This document shows positions 1 through 6,043 of a DNA stretch of 6,584 bases, piece by piece. Each line of letters starts with the position of its first letter. The first letter of the stretch is position 1. The position numbers were made by a program, and so were the translations under genes. Origin of the DNA: Bacteroidales bacterium (GTDB lineage Bacteria > Bacteroidota > Bacteroidia > Bacteroidales > FEN-979); NCBI GenBank assembly GCA_016926765.1, contig JAFGNY010000121.1, positions 1 to 6,584 of the forward strand. The letters run 5' to 3'. The notes beneath the pieces were generated by a model that made no database searches, was not told the DNA's origin, and saw only the letters and a program-made list of their open reading frames with translations.

Positions 1-64
1 AAATGAAGCGAATATGAAAGCTATACCGAACCTAAACCGAAGGGAAAATCGCGCATCCCATTTC

Positions 65-136
65 TTGTCCGCTTGTCCGCTTGTCCGCTTGTCCGCTCGT
101 CCGCTTGTCCGCTCGTCCGCTTGTCCGCTTGTCCGC
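65..136. repeat. Octamer tandem repeat, nine units
   Basis: Nine contiguous 8-bp units start at 65, 73, 81, 89, 97, 105, 113, 121 and 129. Seven read TTGTCCGC; the fifth and seventh read TCGTCCGC. On the minus strand the unit is GCGGACAA or GCGGACGA. In the direction of the permease gene the array begins 3 bases after its TAA stop (142-140). There are no spacers, so it is a simple minisatellite-like array and not CRISPR. Eight is not a multiple of three, so the array stays open in several frames and produces spurious repetitive ORFs on both strands. It could be a slippage-prone spacer, a 3' mRNA element or a protein-binding array; nothing in the sequence decides between these. The flank at 1-64 shows no gene. 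Confidence 0.95.
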
Positions 137-139
137 CTG

Positions 140-1216
140 TTACCGGGGGGTTCTCCACAACATCAGCGCGGCGATCACGGCAAAAAAGATGTTGGGCAAC
201 CAAACGGCCAGTATAGGCGGAATACTTCCGAAGATGCCGAAAACAGCCGCAATCTGCATAAAGAGGATATAGATAAATGTGAGGGCGAGTCCAAATCCCA
301 GATGATAGCCAATCCCTCCCCGTACTTTCCTTGAAGAAACAGCCACACCGATCAGTGTGAGAATGATGGTGGCAAAAGGATGGGCAATACGCTCGTACCG
401 CTTCACCTGGTAATGGATCACATCAGGATCACCGCGAAGGAGCTTCTTATCAATGACTTCGTTGAGTTTCACGTACCCCAGCACCTTGATCTCCTCAACA
501 TCTTCGATGAAGTCAGAGGGCTTGATGGGCAACAGGGTATCTAACTTGACTCCTTTCGTGATGGATTCTTCCAACCCGTTGATCTCCCGGATATAGTAAC
601 TGTCAATGGTCCATCTCTCCGTAAGGGTATCAAAGGTGATCTTATTCCCTGAAAGCTTGAACTTCAGGGTTTGTCCCTCATACTCCTCCAGGGTAAATTT
701 CCAGCCCACTTGGTTTCTCAGGTTGAAATTCTCCATATAAATAAAGGTGCCCGGACTGATCTGTTTATGGACATTCATGTCGCTGTACTTGGGTTGATCC
801 CTGATATATTTGTTTTCAAACACAAACATGGTCTGGTTTGTATGGGGGATGATAAAATTGGCCAACAGAAAAGAGAGTGTTCCGAGGATCAGGGCAGAGA
901 TGATAAAGGGGACCAGCATCCTCCAGAAGCTGATCCCGCTGCTCAGGATGGCGATGATCTCGCTGCGGGAGGCCATCCGGGAGGTGAAAAAGATGACAGC
1001 GATGAAGGTGAGCAGGTAGCTGAATAGATTGATGAAATAGGGGATGAAGTTCAGGTAGTAATCGAAGATGATCTCTCCCAACGGGGCGTCATTCTTCAGG
1101 AAATCATCGATTTTCTCTGAGATATCGAATACAATGACGATAAAGATCAGCAGCAGAAGGGTAAAGAAAAACGTACCCAGGAACTTTTTGATAATATAGA
1201 GGTCGATGGTCCGCAT
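140..1216 (-). CDS. LptF/LptG-family LPS export permease
   Basis: This is a 358-residue inner-membrane permease of the YjgP/YjgQ (LptF/LptG) family. In the LptB2FG ABC transporter such subunits extract lipopolysaccharide from the inner membrane and pass it to the periplasmic Lpt bridge. The protein shows the family layout: an N-terminal amphipathic and first membrane helix (about 5-32), helices near 56-79 and 98-122, a beta-rich periplasmic domain (about 125-275), then three C-terminal helices (about 277-296, 303-325, 333-354). The RKVRGGIGYHLGFG stretch at 296-309 is typical of the family. I place the start at 1216 and not at the in-frame ATG at 1267. The 1216 start gives the usual N-terminus MRTIDLYIIKKFLGTF, has a GGAG box 8 bases upstream, and overlaps the upstream stop by one base (TGATG), suggesting translational coupling. 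The N-terminus leans towards LptG, but LptF and LptG cannot be separated safely here. Confidence 0.93.
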   Translation of the reverse strand: MRTIDLYIIKKFLGTFFFTLLLLIFIVIVFDISEKIDDFLKNDAPLGEIIFDYYLNFIPYFINLFSYLLTFIAVIFFTSRMASRSEIIAILSSGISFWRMLVPFIISALILGTLSFLLANFIIPHTNQTMFVFENKYIRDQPKYSDMNVHKQISPGTFIYMENFNLRNQVGWKFTLEEYEGQTLKFKLSGNKITFDTLTERWTIDSYYIREINGLEESITKGVKLDTLLPIKPSDFIEDVEEIKVLGYVKLNEVIDKKLLRGDPDVIHYQVKRYERIAHPFATIILTLIGVAVSSRKVRGGIGYHLGFGLALTFIYILFMQIAAVFGIFGSIPPILAVWLPNIFFAVIAALMLWRTPR

Positions 1217-2943
1217 CAGTAAATCTCCATCATCAGGCGTTTTCCGTTCTGGCCCGCAGGAAGCCATCCGGTTTTCAGGGAAACATACAATTCATACCGT
1301 CCAGGAGTTTCCGGTGTGACAATGTGTAGGACGGTATCATAACCGGTAACCGGTAATTCGATAGAAGTGATCTCAGGTCCCGGCTGTTCACTGGCAATGC
1401 GTTTTTTGCCCTGATGGATCGAATAAACCAAAAAAGTCGGCTGATCCGGATTCCGGTCAAATCGCACCGTGTGATCCTCCGGGTTCAACAAGGTAACAGG
1501 GAGGTCAAGCTCCTGTCCTGTCTGAAACCGTAGAGGTTCAGTGGTTACGACAACAGGAATGGTGGAATACGAAGAGAAATCATGGATAAAAGAATAACAG
1601 AGGCTGTCGCCTGAAGGAAACTTCAGTGCCTGCTGGCCAGGCATGTTCCGCCAGAAGTTGTTGTCAACGACCATGACGGTTTTACCCTGAAATGCCCGGA
1701 TGAGATCATTCCAGTAATTAAACTGTGTTGCATGATTGTCATAGTCACACACATCGAAAGCCAGCCGACCGGTATAATAGATATATTTCGATGCGTTTTG
1801 ATACGAGTTCAGAAAGAGAACCGGATGATCCCCCGCTTTCTTTGCAATGGTATCGGCCCATTCTCCCTCCCTTTGAAATTCGGTCAGGTTGACAAGTTTC
1901 CTCGGGAGATGTAAAAAATCATGGATGATGTAAATTCTGAATGCAAAGATCAGCACGATACTGATCGCTGCCAACGGATACACAATTCTCAGGAGACGTT
2001 TTCTATTGGCTAACGACCTGATGGTAAGAACCATCATGGGAATGAAGGCCGGGAGAGTCCAGTTAGGCTCAATCCGTCCCCGGAACGAATAGAGCAGAAA
2101 GAAGAGCAGGATTCCGATGGCTGTGAATTTCAGGGAACGGTCAAACGGCGATTCGGTTTTAAATGAGAAGGTCATCCAAAAGAAGAATATCGCCATCAAA
2201 GGACCGTAGATCCCCAATTGCCCGATGATGTATTCGCCGAAGTAGGCCAGAAAGTCATGCTCATGGATATTCCGGTCTACCAGATGGTAACGGATCGTTG
2301 GGAAATCATAATAGAATTGCCAGAGAATATGGGGAAGAAACAGGATGACTCCGGTCACGATGGCAAGATAAAAACGTTTCCGGGTGAGTAACTTGAAGTT
2401 ACTTAGCATGGTGAAGATGATCACCAGGATTCCATTGTATTTACTGTAGATTAGTCCTGCCATCGCGAGGCCCAGCAGGAGCGCCCAGGCCACATTCTCT
2501 TTCTCCAGAAACCGCTGGTAAAAAAGAAAGAACAGGGCAGTAAAAAGCAACAACGGTCCGTCGGGAGCCGCCAGGAATCCCCCTGCGTTGGCAATGAGCG
2601 TCGAAAACAGCAAAGCGGCAAATAAAAGCCAGTTTTTCGTATTCGATATCCTGGCAATCAGAAATACCGTGAGGGTGCTGGTCAGGACAAACAAAATCCT
2701 GACGCCGGCTGCGTTGTGAAGGAGGGAGTAGCCTGATTTAATCAGGAATGCTACCATCGGGGGATGCTCGTAAAATCCCCAGGTCAGATGTTCCCCGTAC
2801 ATCCAGAACAATGCCTCGTCGTCCATCAATCCGGAAAGAGATGCCTGAAGCATGTTGATAATAAACCAAATACCCAGAATGAGCCATAGGCCCACATCAC
2901 GACGTGATGTGTTCTCGTCCAATGTCTTAATGTGTTCTGTCAT
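1216..2943 (-). CDS. GT39/GT83-like polytopic membrane glycosyltransferase
   Basis: This 575-residue protein resembles the ArnT/PMT superfamily (PMT_2, GT39/GT83). These enzymes move a sugar from a polyprenyl-phosphate donor to lipid A, glycans or proteins on the outer face of the inner membrane. A first helix at about 18-37 is followed by an acidic loop with D41-D42-E43-A44, the usual catalytic acidic site, then EHPP at 59-62. Other family-like motifs are APDGP (126-130), a GLIYSKYNG stretch (163-171) and EPNWT (292-296). About nine to eleven membrane segments extend to about residue 340. The last 200 or so residues are soluble and probably periplasmic; from about 462 they look like a beta-sandwich. 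The gene starts 7 bases after tgt and ends inside the start codon of the LPS permease, so an envelope polysaccharide or lipid A role is a reasonable inference. Donor and acceptor cannot be read from the sequence. Confidence 0.88.
   Translation of the reverse strand: MTEHIKTLDENTSRRDVGLWLILGIWFIINMLQASLSGLMDDEALFWMYGEHLTWGFYEHPPMVAFLIKSGYSLLHNAAGVRILFVLTSTLTVFLIARISNTKNWLLFAALLFSTLIANAGGFLAAPDGPLLLFTALFFLFYQRFLEKENVAWALLLGLAMAGLIYSKYNGILVIIFTMLSNFKLLTRKRFYLAIVTGVILFLPHILWQFYYDFPTIRYHLVDRNIHEHDFLAYFGEYIIGQLGIYGPLMAIFFFWMTFSFKTESPFDRSLKFTAIGILLFFLLYSFRGRIEPNWTLPAFIPMMVLTIRSLANRKRLLRIVYPLAAISIVLIFAFRIYIIHDFLHLPRKLVNLTEFQREGEWADTIAKKAGDHPVLFLNSYQNASKYIYYTGRLAFDVCDYDNHATQFNYWNDLIRAFQGKTVMVVDNNFWRNMPGQQALKFPSGDSLCYSFIHDFSSYSTIPVVVTTEPLRFQTGQELDLPVTLLNPEDHTVRFDRNPDQPTFLVYSIHQGKKRIASEQPGPEITSIELPVTGYDTVLHIVTPETPGRYELYVSLKTGWLPAGQNGKRLMMEIY
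1225..1228 (-). promoter_or_regulatory. GGAG ribosome-binding-like box for the permease
   Basis: The minus strand reads GGAG here, 8 bases before the ATG at 1216-1214, inside the 3' end of the glycosyltransferase gene. Clear Shine-Dalgarno boxes are otherwise lacking at the starts in this window, as expected for Bacteroidota. This one is therefore informative mainly in choosing the 1216 start over 1267. It may also be chance within coding sequence. Confidence 0.4.
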
Positions 2944-2950
2944 AGTTAAT

Positions 2951-4081
2951 TTATAACCTTTGCATCAGTTGAACCACCATTTTTTCTTTCCAGCTCCGGA
3001 AATTTCCTTCACGGATCTGTTTCCGGGATTCCCGCATCAGCCACATATAAAACCCGAGGTTGTGTGTGGTGGCAATCATTGCTGCCAGCATCTCCTTAGA
3101 AATGAAAAGATGCCTTAGAAAAGCCCGTGAGTATTCCGTGTCGGTGAAGATCTCTCCTTCCGGATCCAGGGGAGAGAAATCGTCCCGCCACTTTTCGTTT
3201 TTTATATTCAGGATTCCCTGACGTGTAAAAAGCATCCCGTTTCGCCCGTTTCGCGTCGGGATCACGCAATCAAACATGTCGACCCCCAGAGCGATGGATT
3301 CCAGGATATTAGCGGGAGTCCCAACCCCCATCAGGTACCTGGGCATATCAGCCGGCAGGATCCGGGTCACTGCCTCTGTCATCTCATACATCACCGGCGC
3401 CGGTTCTCCAACCGATAATCCGCCGATAGCATTTCCTTCCGCACCACAGGAGGCGATGAACCCGGCCGACTGTTCACGGAGTTCTTTGTAAACACTTCCC
3501 TGAACGATGGGAAACAGGCTTTGGGTATAGCCATGCGGACAAGCAGTTTCCCCGAACCGGCTGATACAGCGCTTGAGCCAACGGTGGGTTCGCTTCATCG
3601 ATTTCGTGGCGTAATCATAGTCACAAGGGTAGGGGGTACATTCATCAAATGCCATGATGATATCTGCTCCGAGAGCGCGCTGAATATCGATAGCCGATTC
3701 AGGGGTGAAGGTGTGTTTTGATCCGTCGATGTGGGATTGAAAGACGACGCCATCCTCCTTGAATTTACGCATGTCGGCTAATGAATAAACCTGGTAGCCA
3801 CCACTATCGGTCAACACAGGTTTACTCCAGCCATTGAACCGGTGGATCCCTCCGGCTGCCGAGACAATATCCGCACCCGGGCGTAAGTAAAGATGATACG
3901 TGTTGGAGAGCATGATCTGGGCCTTGACATCCTCCCGAAGCTGCTTGATATGAAGGGCTTTGACTGCTCCGGCAGTCCCGACAGGCATAAAAAAGGGGGA
4001 TTCAATGGTTCCGTGACCGGTCTCCAGCAAACCGGCACGGGCTGAAGTTCCGGGATCGTTATGAGTGATGGTAAAGGTCAT
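2951..4081 (-). CDS. tgt: tRNA-guanine transglycosylase (queuosine pathway)
   Basis: This 376-residue cytoplasmic enzyme exchanges guanine-34 in the anticodon of GUN-type tRNAs (Asp, Asn, His, Tyr) for the queuosine precursor preQ1. The family core is complete: LTDSGGYQ at 90-97 with acid/base D92, the substrate-recognition segment FDECTP at 145-150, IVQGS at 192-196, IGGLSVGE at 219-226, and DMFDCVIPTRNGRNG at 268-282 with the expected nucleophile D271. Length is normal. One oddity stands out. Where classical bacterial enzymes have the zinc motif CxCxxC after the PLDPE-like segment, this protein has G309, I311 and D314; only the downstream histidine (H340 in THNLGFY) remains. The surrounding YSRAFLRHLF is well conserved, so this is substitution and not decay. 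From memory, related Bacteroidota Tgt sequences share the loss. It is the first gene of the leftward operon. Confidence 0.97.
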   Translation of the reverse strand: MTFTITHNDPGTSARAGLLETGHGTIESPFFMPVGTAGAVKALHIKQLREDVKAQIMLSNTYHLYLRPGADIVSAAGGIHRFNGWSKPVLTDSGGYQVYSLADMRKFKEDGVVFQSHIDGSKHTFTPESAIDIQRALGADIIMAFDECTPYPCDYDYATKSMKRTHRWLKRCISRFGETACPHGYTQSLFPIVQGSVYKELREQSAGFIASCGAEGNAIGGLSVGEPAPVMYEMTEAVTRILPADMPRYLMGVGTPANILESIALGVDMFDCVIPTRNGRNGMLFTRQGILNIKNEKWRDDFSPLDPEGEIFTDTEYSRAFLRHLFISKEMLAAMIATTHNLGFYMWLMRESRKQIREGNFRSWKEKMVVQLMQRL

Positions 4082-4133
4082 GAATTGCGATGGATCTTCT
4101 CTCTGAATGTGCTGAAAGTACGGATATTAATGG

Positions 4134-4153
4134 TTGTCGCAATTTTTTGACAA
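4134..4153. promoter_or_regulatory. Imperfect palindrome over the tgt start region
   Basis: TTGTC (4134-4138) and GACAA (4149-4153) form an inverted repeat with a 10-base AT-rich centre; 7 of 10 positions match across the 20-base element. It overlaps the predicted tgt -7 box and its likely transcription start. It could be a repressor operator or a weak leader hairpin. The arms are short, so chance is possible. Confidence 0.25.
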
Positions 4154-4158
4154 AGGTA
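4151..4158 (-). promoter_or_regulatory. Candidate Bacteroidota -7 box for the tgt operon
   Basis: The minus strand reads TACCTTTG, an exact match to the Bacteroidota -7 consensus TAnnTTTG. Transcription would begin about 7 bases downstream, near 4144, leaving a leader of roughly 60 bases before the tgt ATG at 4081. I see no clear TTTG or TTG -33 box at the expected spacing, which lowers confidence. Confidence 0.5.
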
Positions 4159-4180
4159 GTTTTTATTTTAGGATAATGAA

Positions 4181-4188
4181 TAAATTTG
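4181..4188 (+). promoter_or_regulatory. Candidate Bacteroidota -7 box for the rightward operon
   Basis: TAAATTTG matches TAnnTTTG and would start transcription near 4195, about 20 bases before the glycosyltransferase ATG at 4216. The -33 region is only a T-rich run (4160-4164). A TTGACA at 4147-4152 is too far upstream to pair with this box, but could pair with TAGGAT at 4169-4174 (16-base spacer) as an alternative promoter. The short leader also carries a GTTAAAT direct repeat (4201-4207, 4211-4217) running into the start codon. Confidence 0.45.
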
Positions 4189-4215
4189 CCATCTCCACCT
4201 GTTAAATCTTGTTAA

Positions 4216-5415
4216 ATGCCAGATGAACTAATTCATGCCGATCCGGTGCTCCTGTCTCTCTTTATTCTCTTCGGATTTTCCTTCCTGGTGCAAATGGTCT
4301 ATTACTGGGGGATCTTTCTGAAAGTCGGCAAAAGGCATAAGCTACGAGGCATGAGGCATAAGGCATCAGGCATCCGTGAAGAGGTATCTCCGACAATCGA
4401 CAATCAACAATCGACAATCGACAATCCACCCGGGGTTTCAGTTGTCATCTGTGCACACAATGAATTTCATCACCTCTCAAATTCATTGCCCCAATTTTTA
4501 GAACAGGACTATCTGCTGTATGAAGTCGTGGTGGTGGATCATGCGTCCGACGATGACACTCCATTGCTCCTGGCGGATCTCGCTGACAGGTACAAGCACC
4601 TGAAAGTGATTACTATTCAACGCGATCTCAACTTTTTCAGCGGCAAAAAATTCCCGCTTTCCATCGGGATCAAATCAGCCAGCTATGAACTGATTCTTCT
4701 CACGGATGCCGATTGCCGTCCGGCCGGAAATCAATGGGTAAGGCTGATGCAGGAGGCGTTTTCTGACGACAAGGAGATCGTCCTTGGCTATGGAGCGTAT
4801 GAAAAACGTAAAGGCATCTTGAATGCGCTGATCCGTTACGATACCCTGCAGGTGGCTATTCAGTATCTCTCTTTTGCGATGGCCGGGATGCCCTACATGG
4901 GAGTAGGACGGAATCTGGCTTACCGAAAAAGACTCTTTTATCAGCAGAAAGGATTTATCTCACATTACAGGATCGCTAGTGGGGATGACGACCTTTTCAT
5001 CAACCAGGTAGCTCACCGGAAGAACACCGGCGTCCAGATCAATCCCGGAGCCTTTACCTATTCCGAACCGAAAACATCAGCGGGAAAGTGGTTCACCCAG
5101 AAGAGACGCCATCTCACCACAAGCTCTCACTATCGCTTCCTGCATAAGATTCTGCTCGGGCTGTACAGTGCTGCGCAACTGGCTTTTTGGATCCTTCTGA
5201 CCCTGTTATTGATATGGAAATTCGCCTGGATAGTGGTTTTAAGTGTACTTTTGCTGAAATGGGTTAGCCAATACATTGTTTTTGGCAGATGTATGAAGCA
5301 ACTTCAGGAGAAGCAACTGATCCCCTGGATCCCTCTGCTGGATTGGATGATCCTATTGATACAGGTATTGATCGCCGGAACCAATCTCATTACCAGGCCT
5401 CAGAAATGGAAGTAG
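4216..5415 (+). CDS. Membrane-anchored family 2 glycosyltransferase with repeat-built linker
   Basis: This 399-residue GT-A fold enzyme would transfer a nucleotide-activated sugar on the cytoplasmic face of the membrane. One N-terminal helix (about 11-36) is followed by a linker (40-70) and then the catalytic domain, beginning VSVVICAHNE (74-83). The metal-binding DAD triad is at 164-166 in LLTDADCRP, the likely catalytic GDDD at 256-259, and a QKRRH motif (295-299) stands in the place of the usual QxxRW. C-terminal hydrophobic segments lie at about 312-358 and 369-392. The linker is encoded entirely by two heptamer tandem repeats (4333-4425). They give seven-residue peptide repeats because three heptamers equal seven codons (RHKLRGM/RHKASGI, then TIDNQQS/TIDN). 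The frame stays open, so the gene appears intact. It is the first gene of a unit with the sigma factor and is divergent from tgt. Product and acceptor are unknown; an envelope or exopolysaccharide role is likely. Confidence 0.9.
   Translation: MPDELIHADPVLLSLFILFGFSFLVQMVYYWGIFLKVGKRHKLRGMRHKASGIREEVSPTIDNQQSTIDNPPGVSVVICAHNEFHHLSNSLPQFLEQDYLLYEVVVVDHASDDDTPLLLADLADRYKHLKVITIQRDLNFFSGKKFPLSIGIKSASYELILLTDADCRPAGNQWVRLMQEAFSDDKEIVLGYGAYEKRKGILNALIRYDTLQVAIQYLSFAMAGMPYMGVGRNLAYRKRLFYQQKGFISHYRIASGDDDLFINQVAHRKNTGVQINPGAFTYSEPKTSAGKWFTQKRRHLTTSSHYRFLHKILLGLYSAAQLAFWILLTLLLIWKFAWIVVLSVLLLKWVSQYIVFGRCMKQLQEKQLIPWIPLLDWMILLIQVLIAGTNLITRPQKWK
4333..4374 (+). repeat. Heptamer repeat AGGCATn, six units, inside a gene
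   Basis: Six 7-bp units start at 4333, 4340, 4347, 4354, 4361 and 4368. They read AGGCATA, a diverged AGCTACG, AGGCATG, AGGCATA, AGGCATC and AGGCATC. The 42 bp encode residues 40-53 of the family 2 glycosyltransferase, and the first base is the first base of codon 40. A 16-base spacer separates this array from the next one. Confidence 0.9.
4391..4425 (+). repeat. Heptamer repeat CGACAAT, five units, inside a gene
   Basis: Five 7-bp units start at 4391, 4398, 4405, 4412 and 4419; all read CGACAAT except the third, CAACAAT. The array is 35 bp, not a multiple of three. Together with the first array (42 bp) and the 16-base spacer it makes 93 bp, exactly 31 codons, ending at the last base of codon 70. 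Reading frame is therefore preserved only for the composite block. Confidence 0.92.
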
Positions 5416-6014
5416 TATCCCATCTTACCGAAAAAGCGCAGCGTGATTACAAACTGGTCATTGAAGCCCGTGAAAACGGAGACCAGAAAGCCTATACCGA
5501 GTTGCTGAACAACTACAGGGATTCTCTTTACTTCCTGCTGCTGAAGATGACCAACAACCCCACCGATGCGGAAGACCTCACCATCGAGGCCTTTGGCAAG
5601 GCATTCAGCAAGCTCGACCAGTATTCATCCGACTATGCCTTCAGCACCTGGCTTTTCAAGATTGCGGCTAACAACTGCATCGACTTCCTTCGTAAATCCA
5701 AACGAATTGTCTTTGCTGATAATCCGGGCGACGAAAAGGATGAGAGAAAAGATTCTACTGCCGAGATGATAGCTACCACGCTTGACCCGGAAGAGAGGGT
5801 GATCGAAAAGCAGAAGATCAAGCTGATGAGGGAAGTGGTGGAAAAGCTGAAACCACATTACCGTAACCTGATTGAACTTCGTTATTTCAAAGAGTGGTCA
5901 TACGAAGAGATTGCAATGGAACTCGACCTTCCGCTTGGAACGGTAAAAGCCCAGCTCTTCCGCAGCCGGGAATTCCTCTACCAGATCCTGAAGCACGCGG
6001 AGGAGAAAATCTAA
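5406..6014 (+). CDS. RNA polymerase sigma-70 family factor (ECF-like)
   Basis: This is a 202-residue sigma factor that would direct RNA polymerase core to a specific promoter set. Region 2 spans about 27-98, with the core-binding stretch LYFLLLKMTNNPTDAEDLTIEAF (41-63) and the DNA-melting and -10 recognition stretch FSTWLFKIAANNCIDFLRK (79-97). An acidic and charged linker (about 100-140) leads to region 4 (about 143-195), whose helix-turn-helix is EWSYEEIAMELDLPLGTVKAQLFRSREFL (163-191). There is no region 1.1 or region 3, as in ECF sigma factors. The frame is open further upstream to 5289. I chose the ATG at 5406 because it gives a normal N-terminus and the extra 39 residues lie in another frame of the glycosyltransferase gene. 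It overlaps that gene by 10 bases, suggesting coupling. No anti-sigma gene follows; the next gene is convergent. Regulon is unknown. Confidence 0.93.
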   Translation: MEVVSHLTEKAQRDYKLVIEARENGDQKAYTELLNNYRDSLYFLLLKMTNNPTDAEDLTIEAFGKAFSKLDQYSSDYAFSTWLFKIAANNCIDFLRKSKRIVFADNPGDEKDERKDSTAEMIATTLDPEERVIEKQKIKLMREVVEKLKPHYRNLIELRYFKEWSYEEIAMELDLPLGTVKAQLFRSREFLYQILKHAEEKI

Positions 6015-6028
6015 AAAGCGCACTGCGC
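6013..6028 (-). terminator. Possible weak intrinsic terminator of the peptidase gene
   Basis: On the minus strand, GCGC (6028-6025), loop AGT and GCGC (6021-6018) are followed by five T residues (6017-6013), which run into the end of the sigma gene. The stem has only 4 GC pairs. A competing hairpin, TGCGC and GCGCA around an ATA loop (6024-6036), exists on either strand. Its position between two convergent stops suits a shared terminator, but the stem is short. Confidence 0.3.
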
Positions 6029-6037
6029 ATAGCGCAC
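6017..6037. repeat. Three-unit heptamer repeat between convergent genes
   Basis: Three 7-bp units occupy most of the 29-base gap between the sigma factor stop and the stop of the minus-strand peptidase gene: AGCGCAC (6017-6023), TGCGCAT (6024-6030) and AGCGCAC (6031-6037). The unit length equals that of the two arrays inside the glycosyltransferase gene, but the sequence is different. With only three units, two exact, this is a weaker case than the other arrays. Confidence 0.6.
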
Positions 6038-6043
6038 TCCCTT

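Noticed and set aside
25..41. ACCGAA direct repeat (25-30 and 36-41) as a binding site
   Set aside because: Two 6-base copies in an otherwise featureless flank are easily due to chance, and no associated gene start is visible.
65..136. CRISPR-like array
   Set aside because: The units are contiguous 8-mers without spacers, and no cas gene is nearby.
14..334. Open frames on both strands across the octamer array encoding repeated LSACPLVR-like peptides
   Set aside because: They are products of an 8-bp repeat that lacks stops in several frames. They overlap the conserved 3' end of the permease gene and have no recognisable domain.
671..1027. Plus-strand frame opposite the permease gene
   Set aside because: The protein is highly charged and featureless. 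The opposite strand carries a clear conserved gene.
1217..1267. Longer N-terminus for the LPS permease starting at 1267
   Set aside because: The 17 extra residues are polar, unlike the family N-terminus, and overlap the upstream glycosyltransferase gene. The 1216 ATG has a GGAG box and a TGATG junction.
4333..4425. Repeat block as a frameshift or pseudogene lesion in the glycosyltransferase
   Set aside because: The block is 93 bp in frame with no stop, and all downstream catalytic motifs are intact.
5289..5405. N-terminal extension of the sigma factor
   Set aside because: The 39 residues lie in an alternative frame of the glycosyltransferase C-terminus and look like low-complexity shadow sequence. 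The ATG at 5406 gives a normal family N-terminus.
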